DNA of 64,000 nt, from the NCBI GenBank assembly GCA_024760905.1, contig CM045737.1, positions 9,982,226-10,046,225 of the forward strand, in the 5' to 3' direction. The translations under genes were made by a program, and so were the position numbers. Every line of letters starts with the position of its first letter. The stretch's first letter is position 1. The notes beneath the pieces were generated by a model. That model had not been told where the DNA came from. It worked only from the letters and a program-made list of their open reading frames with translations, and ran no database searches. Source of the DNA: Plotosus lineatus. Taxonomy: Eukaryota > Chordata > Actinopteri > Siluriformes > Plotosidae. Below are positions 41,910 to 52,555 of the stretch, piece after piece.

Positions 41910-42928
41910 GGTCCCCGACTTACGTTCATCCATTTTACGTTTTTTCGATTTTACCTTTTTTTTTTAAATTGTCAAATTTTGAGTACGAGACGTACCTACG
42001 GAATGACGTAATGATGCTGCGTCCATTGTTTACAAACTACAGACTGAATGTGTCCTGCTGCTTCCCAGTTCACTGCGTGTTACCCTTGTGTTAGGACGTT
42101 GTCTCTGTGATTTTTGTGTTTCCACTGTTTTACGGACTTTTGTAACCCTAAGCAAATATGGTTGGTCAGAAGCGTAAGCCGACTAGCATGGGTGCAAGTT
42201 TTCCGGTATATGCCAAAATTTCCAGTTTTCCCAAGACTGAATTAACTATCTGCTTAGATCGGCGCAATCTACCATGCATACTCAGTTAAGCAAAGAGAGT
42301 TGTAAAATGAATGAAAACCCGAATCCAGAAAAGAAAGAGAACTCTCCGCTCTGCTGGTGATTCACATCAGTGCAGGCTGAGTACTAAACAAGTATTCAAT
42401 GGCGCCCTTGCTCACTTGAAAGACCGCAAGTCCGTATAACCCGCACTTTGTCTCAAGCACAAGCAAGTGAACTACTTTTGGGGGAGTACCTCACATATTG
42501 TAAGCATTGACTGGCTGTTTTAAGCTTCATGTAAAATGACTCGGGTCAGCTTCATGTAAAGTGATCATCCGTCGACCATCGGAAACATTTACAAGCGGAA
42601 AGATCGCATCATAAAGGTTTGATGAGTGAATTTGATTAAAATTTATCTATTTGAAATTATTTCGCTTGAATTTAATTTATTTGAAATTAATGTTAAATTT
42701 TATTTGATATATTTCATATTATTTTACAATTTAATAACAACAATGTTATTATAATAATTGATTTAGGGGTGTTTTTGAGATACAGTAATGGTATTTATGG
42801 ATGTATAGTACAGTGTGAACGTCATACGTCACAGTAAACAACTTATGTTTTTTGTTTTGTTTTTTTTTCAACTTGCGTTCGGCCGTCCGGAACCAAGCAA
42901 AAATGTAAGTTGAGTTGGGGAGCGTGCG
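41905..42928 (+). mobile_element. pogo/Tigger-like element, family G
   Basis: Left end CAGACGGTCCCCGACTTACG; right end GAGTTGGGGAGCGTGCG, the imperfect complement. It is 1024 bp. Interior blocks TGCGTCCATTGTTTACAAAC and GGCCGTCCGGAACCAAGC are shared with 49124-50201. A stretch near 42159-42260 still translates as MVGQKRKPTSMGASF. That is a start of the sort used by pogo transposases, then it decays. Confidence 0.83.
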
Positions 42929-42942
42929 TATGTATGTATGTA

Positions 42943-42998
<56 letters not shown>
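42929..42998. repeat. (TATG)n(TG)n(TA)n microsatellite
   Basis: Begins directly at the right end of the family G element. Confidence 0.95.
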
Positions 42999-42999
<1 letters not shown>

Positions 43000-43016
43000 G
43001 TCTGGTCATGAAACTA

Positions 43017-43305
43017 GGTGGGACCAGTGGCATTGTGGTTAGGGTGCTGAGGTCATGATCAGGAGGTTGTGTGTTCGAATCCCAGTTAGCCCCCCACTGT
43101 GCTAAAACCCCTGGGCAAGGTCTTAACCACAAGTGTGCCTCTGTCCACCCAGCAGTCTAAATGGGTACCAGTAAAAATATACTGGGAAGGTACCCTGCAA
43201 TGGACTAGCGTCCCATCCAGGAGGAGTTGAACTCCTGGTCGCTTCACGCTATGGAAACAAGGGGATAAGCATCGGCCCGATGGCTCGGGTGTAAAAAGCC
43301 CAGCT
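43017..43305 (+). mobile_element. tRNA-derived SINE, family S2
   Basis: A box GGCATTGTGGTTAGGG and B box GTGTTCGAATCCCAG. The body has CACTGTGCTAAAACCCC, GGTACCAGTAAAAATATAC and GACTAGCGTCCCATCCAGG. The tail reads GATGGCTCGGGTGTAAAAAG. Same family as 22262-22553 in opposite orientation. Confidence 0.86.
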
Positions 43306-43980
43306 GATATCCCTGTTGCTTGAGAAAATTTTGCCTCACTCGCTCATTTTGCCGACTTGATTAATTGTCGCTCATTGCGTGAGGCGTGCACGTTCTTTTA
43401 CTTTCAACAAGTTTGGTGTCTTTGATGTTTTTTTGTTTTCTGGTTCAAAAGCGTTTTTTTCCCCCCCTCTGTTATTTGAAACACTTATTTGCTGTGCAAA
43501 CCTGAAGGTGAATGTAAATGAAAACCTGGCCGAATTAAATTTCGAATCAGGAGTTCAGGATTTAGTGTGTGACCTGGAGCTCAAAGGGTGTATGGAGTAA
43601 GGGCCGGGTAAGATCATTATGTAATATCAATATTAGGATCATATTATATTCCTGTGTGGTGATGGCGAAGCTCTTGAGCAGAGACCCAAAGGCATAGAAC
43701 ATGACTAGGATGGTTGTTTTATAACTGCCACCACAGGAAAAATTGTAAGACTGCTGTGTCACCAGTGTGAACTAAACAAACAATAAAACTCTTTTATTAT
43801 TAATGACACTCAGCAACCCGAAAAAAAGACACCCATTCACCAGCATTCAGACTCGCACAGAACAAAAACACAGCCTGACTCAGGTTGGCAGACAACACTA
43901 AACATTAATGTTTACAGGGAACATGAACTGATAATTGCACTAAAAAGACTGAAATTACTTTCAATAGTATCTGCATAGTT
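43306..43980. other. unassigned sequence
   Basis: About 675 bases with no recognised feature. Confidence 0.4.
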
Positions 43981-44110
43981 GTCAGCGTGTTTCTACCCTG
44001 CAATGGCCTGGTAAGCTGTCCCGGGTGTACTCTGCCCCTGCCCTGAGTCAGCTGAGATGGGCACCAGCCTCCCCGTGACCCTAATTATGATTAAGCGGTT
44101 CAGAAAATGA
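43981..44110 (+). mobile_element. 5'-truncated copy of the chimeric SINE
   Basis: Begins GTCAGCGTGTTTCTACCC, crosses the same junction to CTGCAATGGCCTGG as 1896-2238, and ends GTGACCCTAATTATGATT with a GAAT repeat. This independently confirms that the joined head-tail structure exists as a family. Confidence 0.82.
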
Positions 44111-44668
44111 ATGAATGAAACTTGTGAACACAATACTGGGAAGGTTACGTTTTTATCATTCTCTTTCTGCTCTTCACTCAGACAAAATAATTATTTTTTT
44201 AGGGGCAGCAGTATGCTGAACTTTTTTGTGACAGGAATCCATTTTCATATTCTAGAAGTCCATCTTATATGTCTGGGGAGGGCTTGCATATGATATGTAC
44301 ATTGTTAGGCGTTTCAATTCAATTAAAAAAAATTGTAACGTTTTACCTGACATACCGTGGGAAATAGTTGCTAATTTTTACTAACACTGTCACTAACTTT
44401 TGCCAACAGTCACTATTGTTAGCCTGTTAATTGCTTTTCGCAACATTTTTGTGTAAATGTTGCTGTAGTGATGCTTGAAAGTTTATGAACCCTTAAGAAT
44501 TTTCTAAATTTCTGCACAAGTATTATCGGAAACATTAGATTTTCACACAAGTCCTAAAAGTAGATAAAGAGAATAAATTCATGATCAAGTAAAATATTTT
44601 TGTGTAGATTTAACTGGGTTCTCTATTTACTTGTCAGATTTCTCAAAAATCTGATGTTTAGGTTTATA
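44111..44668. other. unassigned sequence
   Basis: About 560 bases with no recognised feature, ending at the TA before the nested pogo complex. Confidence 0.4.
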
Positions 44669-44929
44669 TACAGGGGTTCCTCACTTTCTGCGGTTAATTA
44701 GGACCAAGATCCCCCCCGCGACCACCGAATTCCGCGAAGCAGGATCACCCCCCGACTGATGTATACATACATGTACATGTGTATATAATATCAATAAATA
44801 CATATTAAACACTATAAATGCTTATAATAACAAACATTCAAAAATAGTGCAGATGTAAAGAACATATAAATACACAAACACACAGACGCACGCACACACA
44901 GATGCGCACCTCACATAAAAATGTAACTA

Positions 44930-45966
44930 CAGTGGAACCTCACCTTACGAGAGTCCCAACAAATGAATAATCCAGGTTACGAAATGCATTTTCCTCAAAT
45001 TTTTGTCTCTGGATATGAAACAAGTTCACATTACGAAAGCCAGCTGGGCGTGAGTTGCTCTCCCATTGGCCATCTCCCAACATCCCACCCCGCTGGCCTC
45101 CCATTGGCTAGGAGGGATGATGCAGCTCCCTCCCATTGGCTATGATGGAGCTGGTCTAGTGGTATAGGGTGCTGGATCACTGGTCCAAAGGTTGGGGGTT
45201 CGAGTCCCACACTCCACAAGGTTGTCACTGTCCTCCCCCAGTGCGGCTAACTGAGTTATCAAAGGCAGACCATGTCTCTCACTGTCTATGGTGAGAGGCA
45301 TGTAAAAGAACCATTGCTGACTTTCGTAAAGAGTAGCTGTAAAGTCGTCAGCGTGTTTCTGTCCCTTGCTAAAAAGGGTTGTGACAGGAAGGGCATCCGA
45401 CGTAAAAACCTCTGCCAAATCAAACGTGCAAATCAGATGATTCGCTGTGGCGACTCCCGAGTAAAAGTGAAAAAGCCGAAAGGAAGACAGACAGCTCCAT
45501 AATACCCATGATGCTTTTTGTAGAAAGGACAGGGTTACTGTTGTTTCGTGAGTTTTTCGAGTGTGCTCATTCCAACTTTATTTTTTGGCTCAGGCTTTTC
45601 ACCTTGCATAAACATTTGTAAGATATAAATCTGCACAGAAGACATGGTCAACACATGCGCACACACACACACGCGCGCGCGCACATGTGATTCCCGGTGC
45701 GAGTGAAAAGAAGAAGCGGGCTCGTGGCATGCAGTTGAGTGATATCGCAAAGGAATATGGCCAAACCCGTCTACTATCGGTATGCTATTGAAGAAGAAGG
45801 AGGCCTTAAAAGGTATACTTTTATAATTTTTAAAGGGTTTAGGGGGTAGTATTGGGGGCCTGAGAACGAATCACGCGTTTTACATGTAAAATGCAGTTCA
45901 ACTGAAAAATCCAGGTTACGAAACCACTTCTGGAACGGATTAATTTCGTAAGCTCAGGTACCACTG
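44930..45966 (+). mobile_element. pogo-like MITE, family D, middle element of the nest
   Basis: CAGTGGAACCTCACCTTACG to AGCTCAGGTACCACTG, TA on both sides. It is about 690 bp without the inserted SINE. It has the CATTGGCTAGGAGGG patch, a GCGCGCGCGCACATG patch (45672-45690) and the best-kept helix-turn-helix remnant (45703-45770: KKRARGMQLSDIAKEYGQ). Confidence 0.87.
45153..45492 (+). mobile_element. S1 SINE, inner element of the nest
   Basis: Begins GGTCTAGTGGTATAGG, lacking the first few head bases. B box GGTTCGAGTCCCAC. It ends GCCGAAAGGAAGACAGAC, with only AGCT repeated on both sides (45149-45152, 45493-45496). Part of the target (a CATCT segment present in sister family D copies) seems lost at insertion. 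Confidence 0.88.
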
Positions 45967-46174
45967 TAGTTTTCATGTGGGGTTTTGGGTTGTTTGTTGT
46001 TTTTAATTTGTTTGGGGTTTTTTTTTGTTTTTTTTTCATAATTGGCCTTGCATTTTCCTTAACTTTTCCCCTATTCTTCCTTGATTTTCTTATTTTTAAT
46101 TCAATTAATATTTATTTAAAAAACTGCTGTGCACTGAAGCCGCATGAATTGAAGCGCGAAGTAGCAAGGGATCT

Positions 46175-47688
46175 AATATATATATTGCGTGTGTGCATTT
46201 ATGAGTGTATATTATAAATTTAGGATATTTGTGCAGAAATTGTATACAATTCTTAAGAGTTCACAAACTTTCAGGCAGCACAGTATATATGAATTTAATG
46301 ACTGAGGTGAATCCTGATTTTCATCAGCATTCTTCCAGAATTTGCTGCATTTGACAGCAGTTGCCTTATTTATGAATGGATGCTGAGTGTGGCAGTGTGT
46401 GCGAGCTGATGGCTGATGGCGTATGGGGATAGACATGACGTCTGCAGAAAGTCGAGATACTGTGATTCCATGGTTCCTGTGACATGATGATTTAATTTTA
46501 AGTGCCATAATAACTGTCTGCTCAGCATCACCGAAGTAGAAACATGAAGTGATGAGACGTGCTTGTGCGTGGACAGGTGTGTGTGAGTGTCGGTGTGCAT
46601 GAGAGAGTGTCCATTGGGTCTCTGGTGTCTGCATTCAGCATGTGCTGTCGTCTTTTGTCTTCGAACTTATTTTCCCAGCATCAAATTTATGTCAATATAA
46701 ATATCATTATTGTGAAATTGTAAAACATGTCATAATATAATGTTTAGATTTTATCGGCCAGCCCTCATAATGAGGGCATTCATAACTCGCGAACTCGTGT
46801 CACTGCCGAGGCTGGGACATTCAGTGAAGAAGGCGATATGTCACTCCGCATGCCGAGTAAGAAGAGTCGTGTGGCAGCACTTGTTTGACAATAAGCATGG
46901 GCTGCCGTTGCCTGACAGAATTGCTGATGTCATTTGTGATGGTTTTAAAGAGGTAGTAGTATAAATTCACCACAGGTACCCTTTAATGAACGACCTAATG
47001 TGAAACCAGGACTCTGTAATAGCAGCTGCGGAGGCTTGACACTGCCTGCACCAAGTGACCGTGACAAACATGAATGTCCATCATTTTGTTGTCTTGAACA
47101 GAGCACAGGTATAACGCAAGCAGCGTTCATCCACACGTCTCCATGAATGAATGGCACTTTTGAGAATTTCAGCTGTGCCTTACCTCATCATGACATCCTA
47201 AAGGCTCGAGAAACGTGTTTGGGACGCAGAAAGTGCATTTTTACTGCAAGGCCGTCGACAGAGGCATTGCGCAGGTGGTCTATTGCTTCCTGCTGCATGT
47301 CTGATGATGAGCTTTATTATTCTTTTTTTTCCTCCACAGAAGTCGAAAGCTCTCTTATTGTCATGGCAACTCCATGGAAACCTTTCTGTCTGTGAAACAC
47401 GTTTTAGGCCAGTGTAGATGTGTTGCAGAGTTGGGATGGAAAAACTGAGAAAATGTCAACCCAGCTGTTTTGATAATCTGAAACACTATCGATTTGCTTT
47501 GTCCCTTTTGTGGTTTTGTAAAAAAAAAAAAAAAAAAAAAGGCTGATTTCATGCTGTTCCTTACAGCTGATTTGTGCTCTGTTGTGTTGACACCTTGTGA
47601 TTGACCTTGAGATGATACAACACTGTGTGAAAATAGACGTCACACACCTCTACCTATATATCCATATTCATACATACAAAAAATACAT
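46175..47688. other. stretch without recognised elements
   Basis: About 1.5 kb. It is quiet except for an A tract (47521-47541). Frames at 46212-46634 (minus, 140 codons) and 46740-46964 (plus) show no domain or splice context. GC and texture look like ordinary unique DNA. Confidence 0.45.
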
Positions 47689-48942
47689 ACCAATCAGCCA
47701 AAATATTAACACTACCTGATTGGCTCATGGCGAGGAAGCGCCATACACAGCTAACTGCAATGTACTGTGTGTTCTGGCTCCTTTCTATCATGGACAGCAT
47801 TCACGGATTCAGCAGTTTGTGCTACAGTAGCTGTTGTGTGAGATCAGACCAGACATAGCAGTCCTTCTCTGTCTCTCTCACACACACACACACCGCACAT
47901 CAGTGAGCCCTGGGCATCCATCATGCTCTTGCCAGTTCACTGTTTGTCCTCCTTTGGGTGTTTCACCACTGCACATCAGGAACACCCCACAAGACCTGTC
48001 ATTTTAGGGGTAAATATACCCAGTTTAGCATCACCATGTGGCTCTGACCAAATTCACTTGTATCCTGATTCTTGCTGCTTTCAACTGACTTTTCACTTTC
48101 TGCTTAATACCTTCCATCGCATGGCAGCTGCCGCAATAACAAAATAATTCACATTTTTTTACTGAGGGTGTCGTGGATGTCACTGAATGATTAAGTATAT
48201 ACAACATGGCAAGCAAAAGCAAAAAAATCACTAAATTTAGATCCTTGTGTGTGCTTTGTCTTAGAATTTTAAAATTCGGACAGACGCAGATGACCCCCGA
48301 GTGCATGTGGAAGCAAAGACAGGAAAGGTGGAAAAAAGAAATGCAAACAGAAACTTTTTTTTTTTTTAAGTTTATACTTAGATATTTTTAATCTTGATGG
48401 AAGAAGGTCACGGAAAGCGCTGTGTCTTTTAGAATGAGAACCGTAGTACGAGTTTAGTCCAGTGGTGGTACCATGGTTAAGGTGCCTGGTTTCGGATCAG
48501 AAGGGTGGGATTTCAAGCCCCAGTACCACCAAGATGCCACTGTTGGGCCATTGAACATAGACTACAGCCCTTCACTGCTCAGTTGTATAGCTGAGATATA
48601 AAATGTAAGTCACTCTGGGTCAGGGTGTTTTGTATATGCTGTAAATGTAGTAGATATAACCCTGTCAAAGTGCTTCAGTTTATACTCCACAAACACGAAA
48701 AACAAACTAAAACATGACCTTTGAGGTTTTTTTTCCATTACAAAGCCTCCTGCTCCATGTCACTGTGACAAAGTGTGGGTCTGCAGTTTTTATTGAAGCG
48801 TTATCCACTTTGAATATTTTATTTTTCATCCTGATATAATGGACCAATTAGATTGCACCATTCCTGTGTAGGATATAAGAACCAATTTTATTCATGTCAC
48901 CTGTCAGTGGTCATCATGCTTTTAACATCATGACTGATTGGT
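47689..48942. mobile_element. DNA element with ~25-bp imperfect inverted ends, unclassified
   Basis: Left end ACCAATCAGCCAAAATATTA; the complement of the right end is ACCAATCAGTCATGATGTTA. Internal words GCAGTTTGTGCTACAGTAGC, AGGAACACCCCACAAGACC and GTCACCTGTCAGTGG belong to a repeat that I recall as widespread in fish genomes. A tRNA-type SINE (48458-48660) lies inside. Superfamily not determined. Confidence 0.65.
48458..48660 (+). mobile_element. tRNA-derived SINE, family S3
   Basis: Head CCAGTGGTGGTACCATGG and TTAAGGTGCCTGG, then a diverged B box (TTTCAAGCCCCAG). The body has CCACTGTTGGGCCATTGAAC and the tail ATAAAATGTAAGTCACTCTG, GTATATGCTGTAAATGTAG. The AAGTC(A/G)CTCTGG...GTAAATG tail is typical of a common fish SINE. 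Confidence 0.8.
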
Positions 48943-49123
48943 GCTCATGAACACAATAAAGTACAAATGACAAGATCCTGGTCTAAGATTAAATAATCTG
49001 GTGTGAACATGTGTTTTGATTTTGAAATGATTATTTGTTGAATTCTCAATAATGTCTGTTTCAAGTGCTTTATATTCATCACTGCAGATATATGTAATCA
49101 TCTCTCTGATATTCTTTTATATA

Positions 49124-49191
49124 CAGACACTCCCCGACTTACGTTCATCCATTTTACGTTTTTTTTAAACCACCCCCACCCCCCCCCCCCC

Positions 49192-49222
<31 letters not shown>

Positions 49223-49309
49223 AAATTTTGAGTCTAGACTACGTAGTACGCTCAGGCCATGACGCTGCACTTATTGTTTACAAACTACAGACTGAGTGTG
49301 TGTGTGTGT

Positions 49310-49372
<63 letters not shown>

Positions 49373-50201
49373 GTTATATAGCATGTTACCCTTGTGTGAA
49401 GACGTCGTCTCTGTGATCTTTGTGTTTACACTGTTTTGTGGACTTTTGTAACCCTAAGCAAATCTGGTTGGTCAGAAGTGTAAGCCTACTAGCATGGGTG
49501 CAAGTCTCATACACAGAGATGAATTAACTATCTGCTCAGATCAGCACAATCCACCATGCATACTCAGTTAAGCAAAGAGAGTTGTAATATGAATGAAAAC
49601 CTGAATCCACCAATTACAGAACAATTACAGATATTTATTATCTTTTTGCAGAATCCTAAGAGTGTATACTTATTTTTATATGAATATTCATTAGGATTTG
49701 TACTTGTTCCTTGTATGCGTCTCTTGAATAAAGTTTACTTACTTACTTACACAAAAGAAAGAACTCTCCGCTTTGCTGGGATTTACATCAATGCAGGCTG
49801 TGTTCTAAACGAGTTCAACGGCACCCTTATGCACTTGAAAGACCGGAAGTCTGTATAACCCACAGCAAGTACACTACTTTTGCAAGTACACTACTTTCGG
49901 TATTGAGCGCCTCACATATTGTAAGCATTGATTGACTGTTTTAAGCTTCATGTAAAGTAACTCGGTATAAATAAGTGACTTATTTGAAATTAATGTTGAT
50001 ATTATTTGATATGTGATATTATTTTACAATGTTATGTTTATAATAATTAGGCGTGTTTTATGAGATACGGTAATGGTATTTATGGATGTATAGTACAGTA
50101 TGAGCGTCACGCGTCATACGTCACTGTAACAACTTATGTTTACTTTCAACTTACATTCGGCCGTCCGGAACCAATTAAAAACGTAAGCCGAGGAGCGTCT
50201 G
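49124..50201 (+). mobile_element. pogo/Tigger-like element, family G
   Basis: CAGACACTCCCCGACTTACG to CCGAGGAGCGTCTG, about 1078 bp. An A tract (49188-49219) and a (TA)n block (about 49310-49372) have expanded inside. Shared blocks: TTGTTTACAAACTACAGAC, TCTGGTTGGTCAGAAG, GGCCGTCCGGAACCAATT. No intact frame. Confidence 0.85.
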
Positions 50202-50374
50202 TGTATATGTGTATATATAAACACACACACACACACACACAACATGATTGAGTACAAAATATTGAAAGTTGGCACTTCCACATCATTGCATTCAGTTTTT
50301 ATTCACAATTTGTATAGTGTCTCAACTCCTTTAGAATTCGGTTATTTGGTTTGTACATAGACACAGACACACAT

Positions 50375-50433
<59 letters not shown>
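50202..50433. repeat. (CA)n and (GT)n runs between two pogo elements
   Basis: CA run 50220-50241 and GT run 50380-50427. The latter leads through TATATATA into the next terminal repeat. Confidence 0.93.
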
Positions 50434-50886
50434 CAGGGATCCCTCACTTTCCGCTGTTAATTGGGACCAAGATCTCCCCACGACCACTGAAATCTGCGAA
50501 GTAGGATCAACGCCCCCCCCCCCCCCCCGCCCCCATACCGACATGCGTGCGTGTATAAGTGTATATAATATTAATAAATACATATTATAAGCATTTATAG
50601 CATTGAATAACAACTAAACCTTCAAAAATAATGCATAGGATGTAAAAAAAAAAAAATTATAAATACATGCACCTCACAAAAATGGAAGTGGTTTTGATGG
50701 GAGGTTTTGGGTTGTTGTTTTTTTTTTTTTTCTGCATAATTAGCCTTGTATTTGTGGCGTTTTCCTTAACTTCCCCCCCTGTTGTTCCTTAATTTCCTTT
50801 TTTTTTATTTCAATGAATATCAAAAAAAAAAATAGGTGATGCACTGAAGCTGCATGAATTGAAGCGCGAGGTAGCAAGTGATCTTG
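50434..50886 (+). mobile_element. pogo-like MITE, family A
   Basis: CAGGGATCCCTCACTTTCCG after TA; C-run at 50512-50528; right end AGGTAGCAAGTGATCTTG, weakened. It is 453 bp, the most compact full copy. Confidence 0.85.
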
Positions 50887-50941
50887 ATATATACATACAT
50901 ATACATATATACACATATATACATACATACACACACATATA

Positions 50942-50972
<31 letters not shown>

Positions 50973-51003
50973 GTGTGTGTGTGTGTATATATATGTGTGT
51001 GTG

Positions 51004-51054
<51 letters not shown>

Positions 51055-51100
51055 ATGTGTGTTTGTGTGTATGTGTGTTTGTGTGTGTGCATATAGAACT
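50887..51100. repeat. compound TA/CA/TG microsatellite block
   Basis: More than 200 bases of TATACA, TG and TA runs starting at the right end of the pogo element. The long YIYI/THTH frames on both strands are artefacts of this block. Confidence 0.97.
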
Positions 51101-51104
51101 ACAC

Positions 51105-51185
51105 ACACAAAACCCTTTCCAAGCCCAGGACTGAAACCCAGTACTTTGTTGTGAGGTGAACATGCTAACTGCTCCAACCCCGATA
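51105..51185 (-). repeat. tRNA-like SINE head fragment
   Basis: On the minus strand GGTTGGAGCAGTTAGCATG, CACCTCACAACAAAGTACTG and GGGTTTCAGTCCTGGGC resemble a V-SINE head (A and B box). Nothing of the core follows. Confidence 0.6.
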
Positions 51186-52071
51186 ATTAGAGGCCTGTAT
51201 GTCACAATTAGGAAACACTTTTTAGGAAGAAAGCACTAAAGGTGGTTCCTATGAGATATAAAAACAAGCCCTATGACGTATCACAATATCCTGTTAGTGT
51301 GTCACATGACCCGTGACCTAGCTGGCCTTCTTGCCATTGCTCTGTTTCTGAACCGAGTTCTCTGGATTGCTTTCCCCTGTTTGAAGGTACAGTATTTGAA
51401 CGATTCCACGATGGGAGTATTTTTGGGCTGGAGTGCTCAGCTGGTCTGAGTGAACCCTTCCAGCTCTGGGTTCTGAGGACAGCCCTGCCTTTTTCATTTG
51501 TTGTGTTATGGCTAAAGATTCACTTGCATCACTTTTACAGGTTCGAGATTGTTTTGTTAATTGTCCTTGAACACAGTCATCAGAGAAGTCTGCACCGTTG
51601 AAGATAGGTGTTGCATATGGAAAGCCATCTGTTGCTCCCTGTCCTCAAATTTGCTCATGAGTTTCAACTCCAGATCAGTTCGAGTGGACTTGAGCACTTG
51701 TTTAGAAAACCACATAGTCCCTGAAAGTTGTCTTAATGCATGGTCATGTCGCTCTGCCTACTGTTATCTTTCCTTTTCTCATTTTGTGGTTCTGTGTTAT
51801 CAACCCTGTGACCTCATGTAGTGTTGTCAACGCAAAGCATCTTGTGATTTTCCTGAAGTCAGGGCACCCCCTAGTGGTCATTATTGTGGACTACTTTAAA
51901 AAAATGTATCACATGATTTTCTTGTTTTTATTTATGATGAGATCTGTGTTGTTGTGTTTTTTTAAATCAGATTTGTCCCACGGAGCTGCAGTGGAACGCA
52001 AGGCAACGCAAACATTGTGCTGAGTGGTGTGGACAGAACGGCAGTCAGCATGCTTATCTGACATTGACTTG

Positions 52072-52075
<4 letters not shown>
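51186..52075. other. unassigned sequence
   Basis: About 890 bases with no recognised feature. Frames at 51561-51821 and 51736-52023 lack motifs. Confidence 0.4.

Positions 52076-52142
<67 letters not shown>
52076..52142. repeat. (GT)n(GA)n microsatellite
   Basis: GT run followed without a break by a GA run; all-purine second half. Confidence 0.96.
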
Positions 52143-52146
<4 letters not shown>

Positions 52147-52184
52147 AGGAAGCAAGAGACCAGATGTTTTAATTGCATGACCTA

Positions 52185-52510
52185 GATATTCATTCATTTT
52201 CTGAACTACGTAATCCTACACGGATCATGAGGCCTATGTCACCTGACAGTGGATGACGGCAGGGTACACCTTGAACAGCACACCAGATCATTGCAGAGCC
52301 AACACCCTCATTTGCACCTAAGAGCAATTTGAAGTAACCAGTTTGATTAATGTGCAAGTTCTGGACTGTGGAGGAAACCGGATTACCTAGAGGACACCCA
52401 TGCCAGCAAGAGACCATGCAGACGCTACACAGAAGCACCCGGGCTCAGGAATCTAACCTGAGGCCTTCCTGAGGAAGACATGCTAACCACGATGCCACTG
52501 TGTTTCCCTT
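52185..52510 (-). mobile_element. V-SINE/L2-type SINE
   Basis: Plus strand opens with the tail complement (TTCATTTTCTGAACTACG), then CAAGTTCTGGACTGTGGAGG and AAACCGGATTACCTAGAGG (core complement), and ends with a head complement TGCTAACCACGATGCCACTG. Diverged but full length. Confidence 0.75.
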
Positions 52511-52555
52511 GTTATAGATATCCTTTTTATTATTGTTAGATATAATAACCCCTCC

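Larger units (their letters stand above)
44671..46174 (+). mobile_element. pogo-like MITE, family A, outer element of a triple nest
   Basis: Left end after TA: CAGGGGTTCCTCACTTTCTG. Right end: AGTAGCAAGGGATCT, weakened. The family A body stops at ATGTAAC-TA (44929) and resumes after 45968 as GTTTTCATGTGGGGTTTTGG, exactly where intact copies continue. A family D element with its own SINE fills the gap. Confidence 0.85.

Noticed and set aside
46212..46634. 140-codon minus-strand frame
   Set aside because: No conserved motif or exon boundary signals; contains histidine-rich low-complexity sequence.
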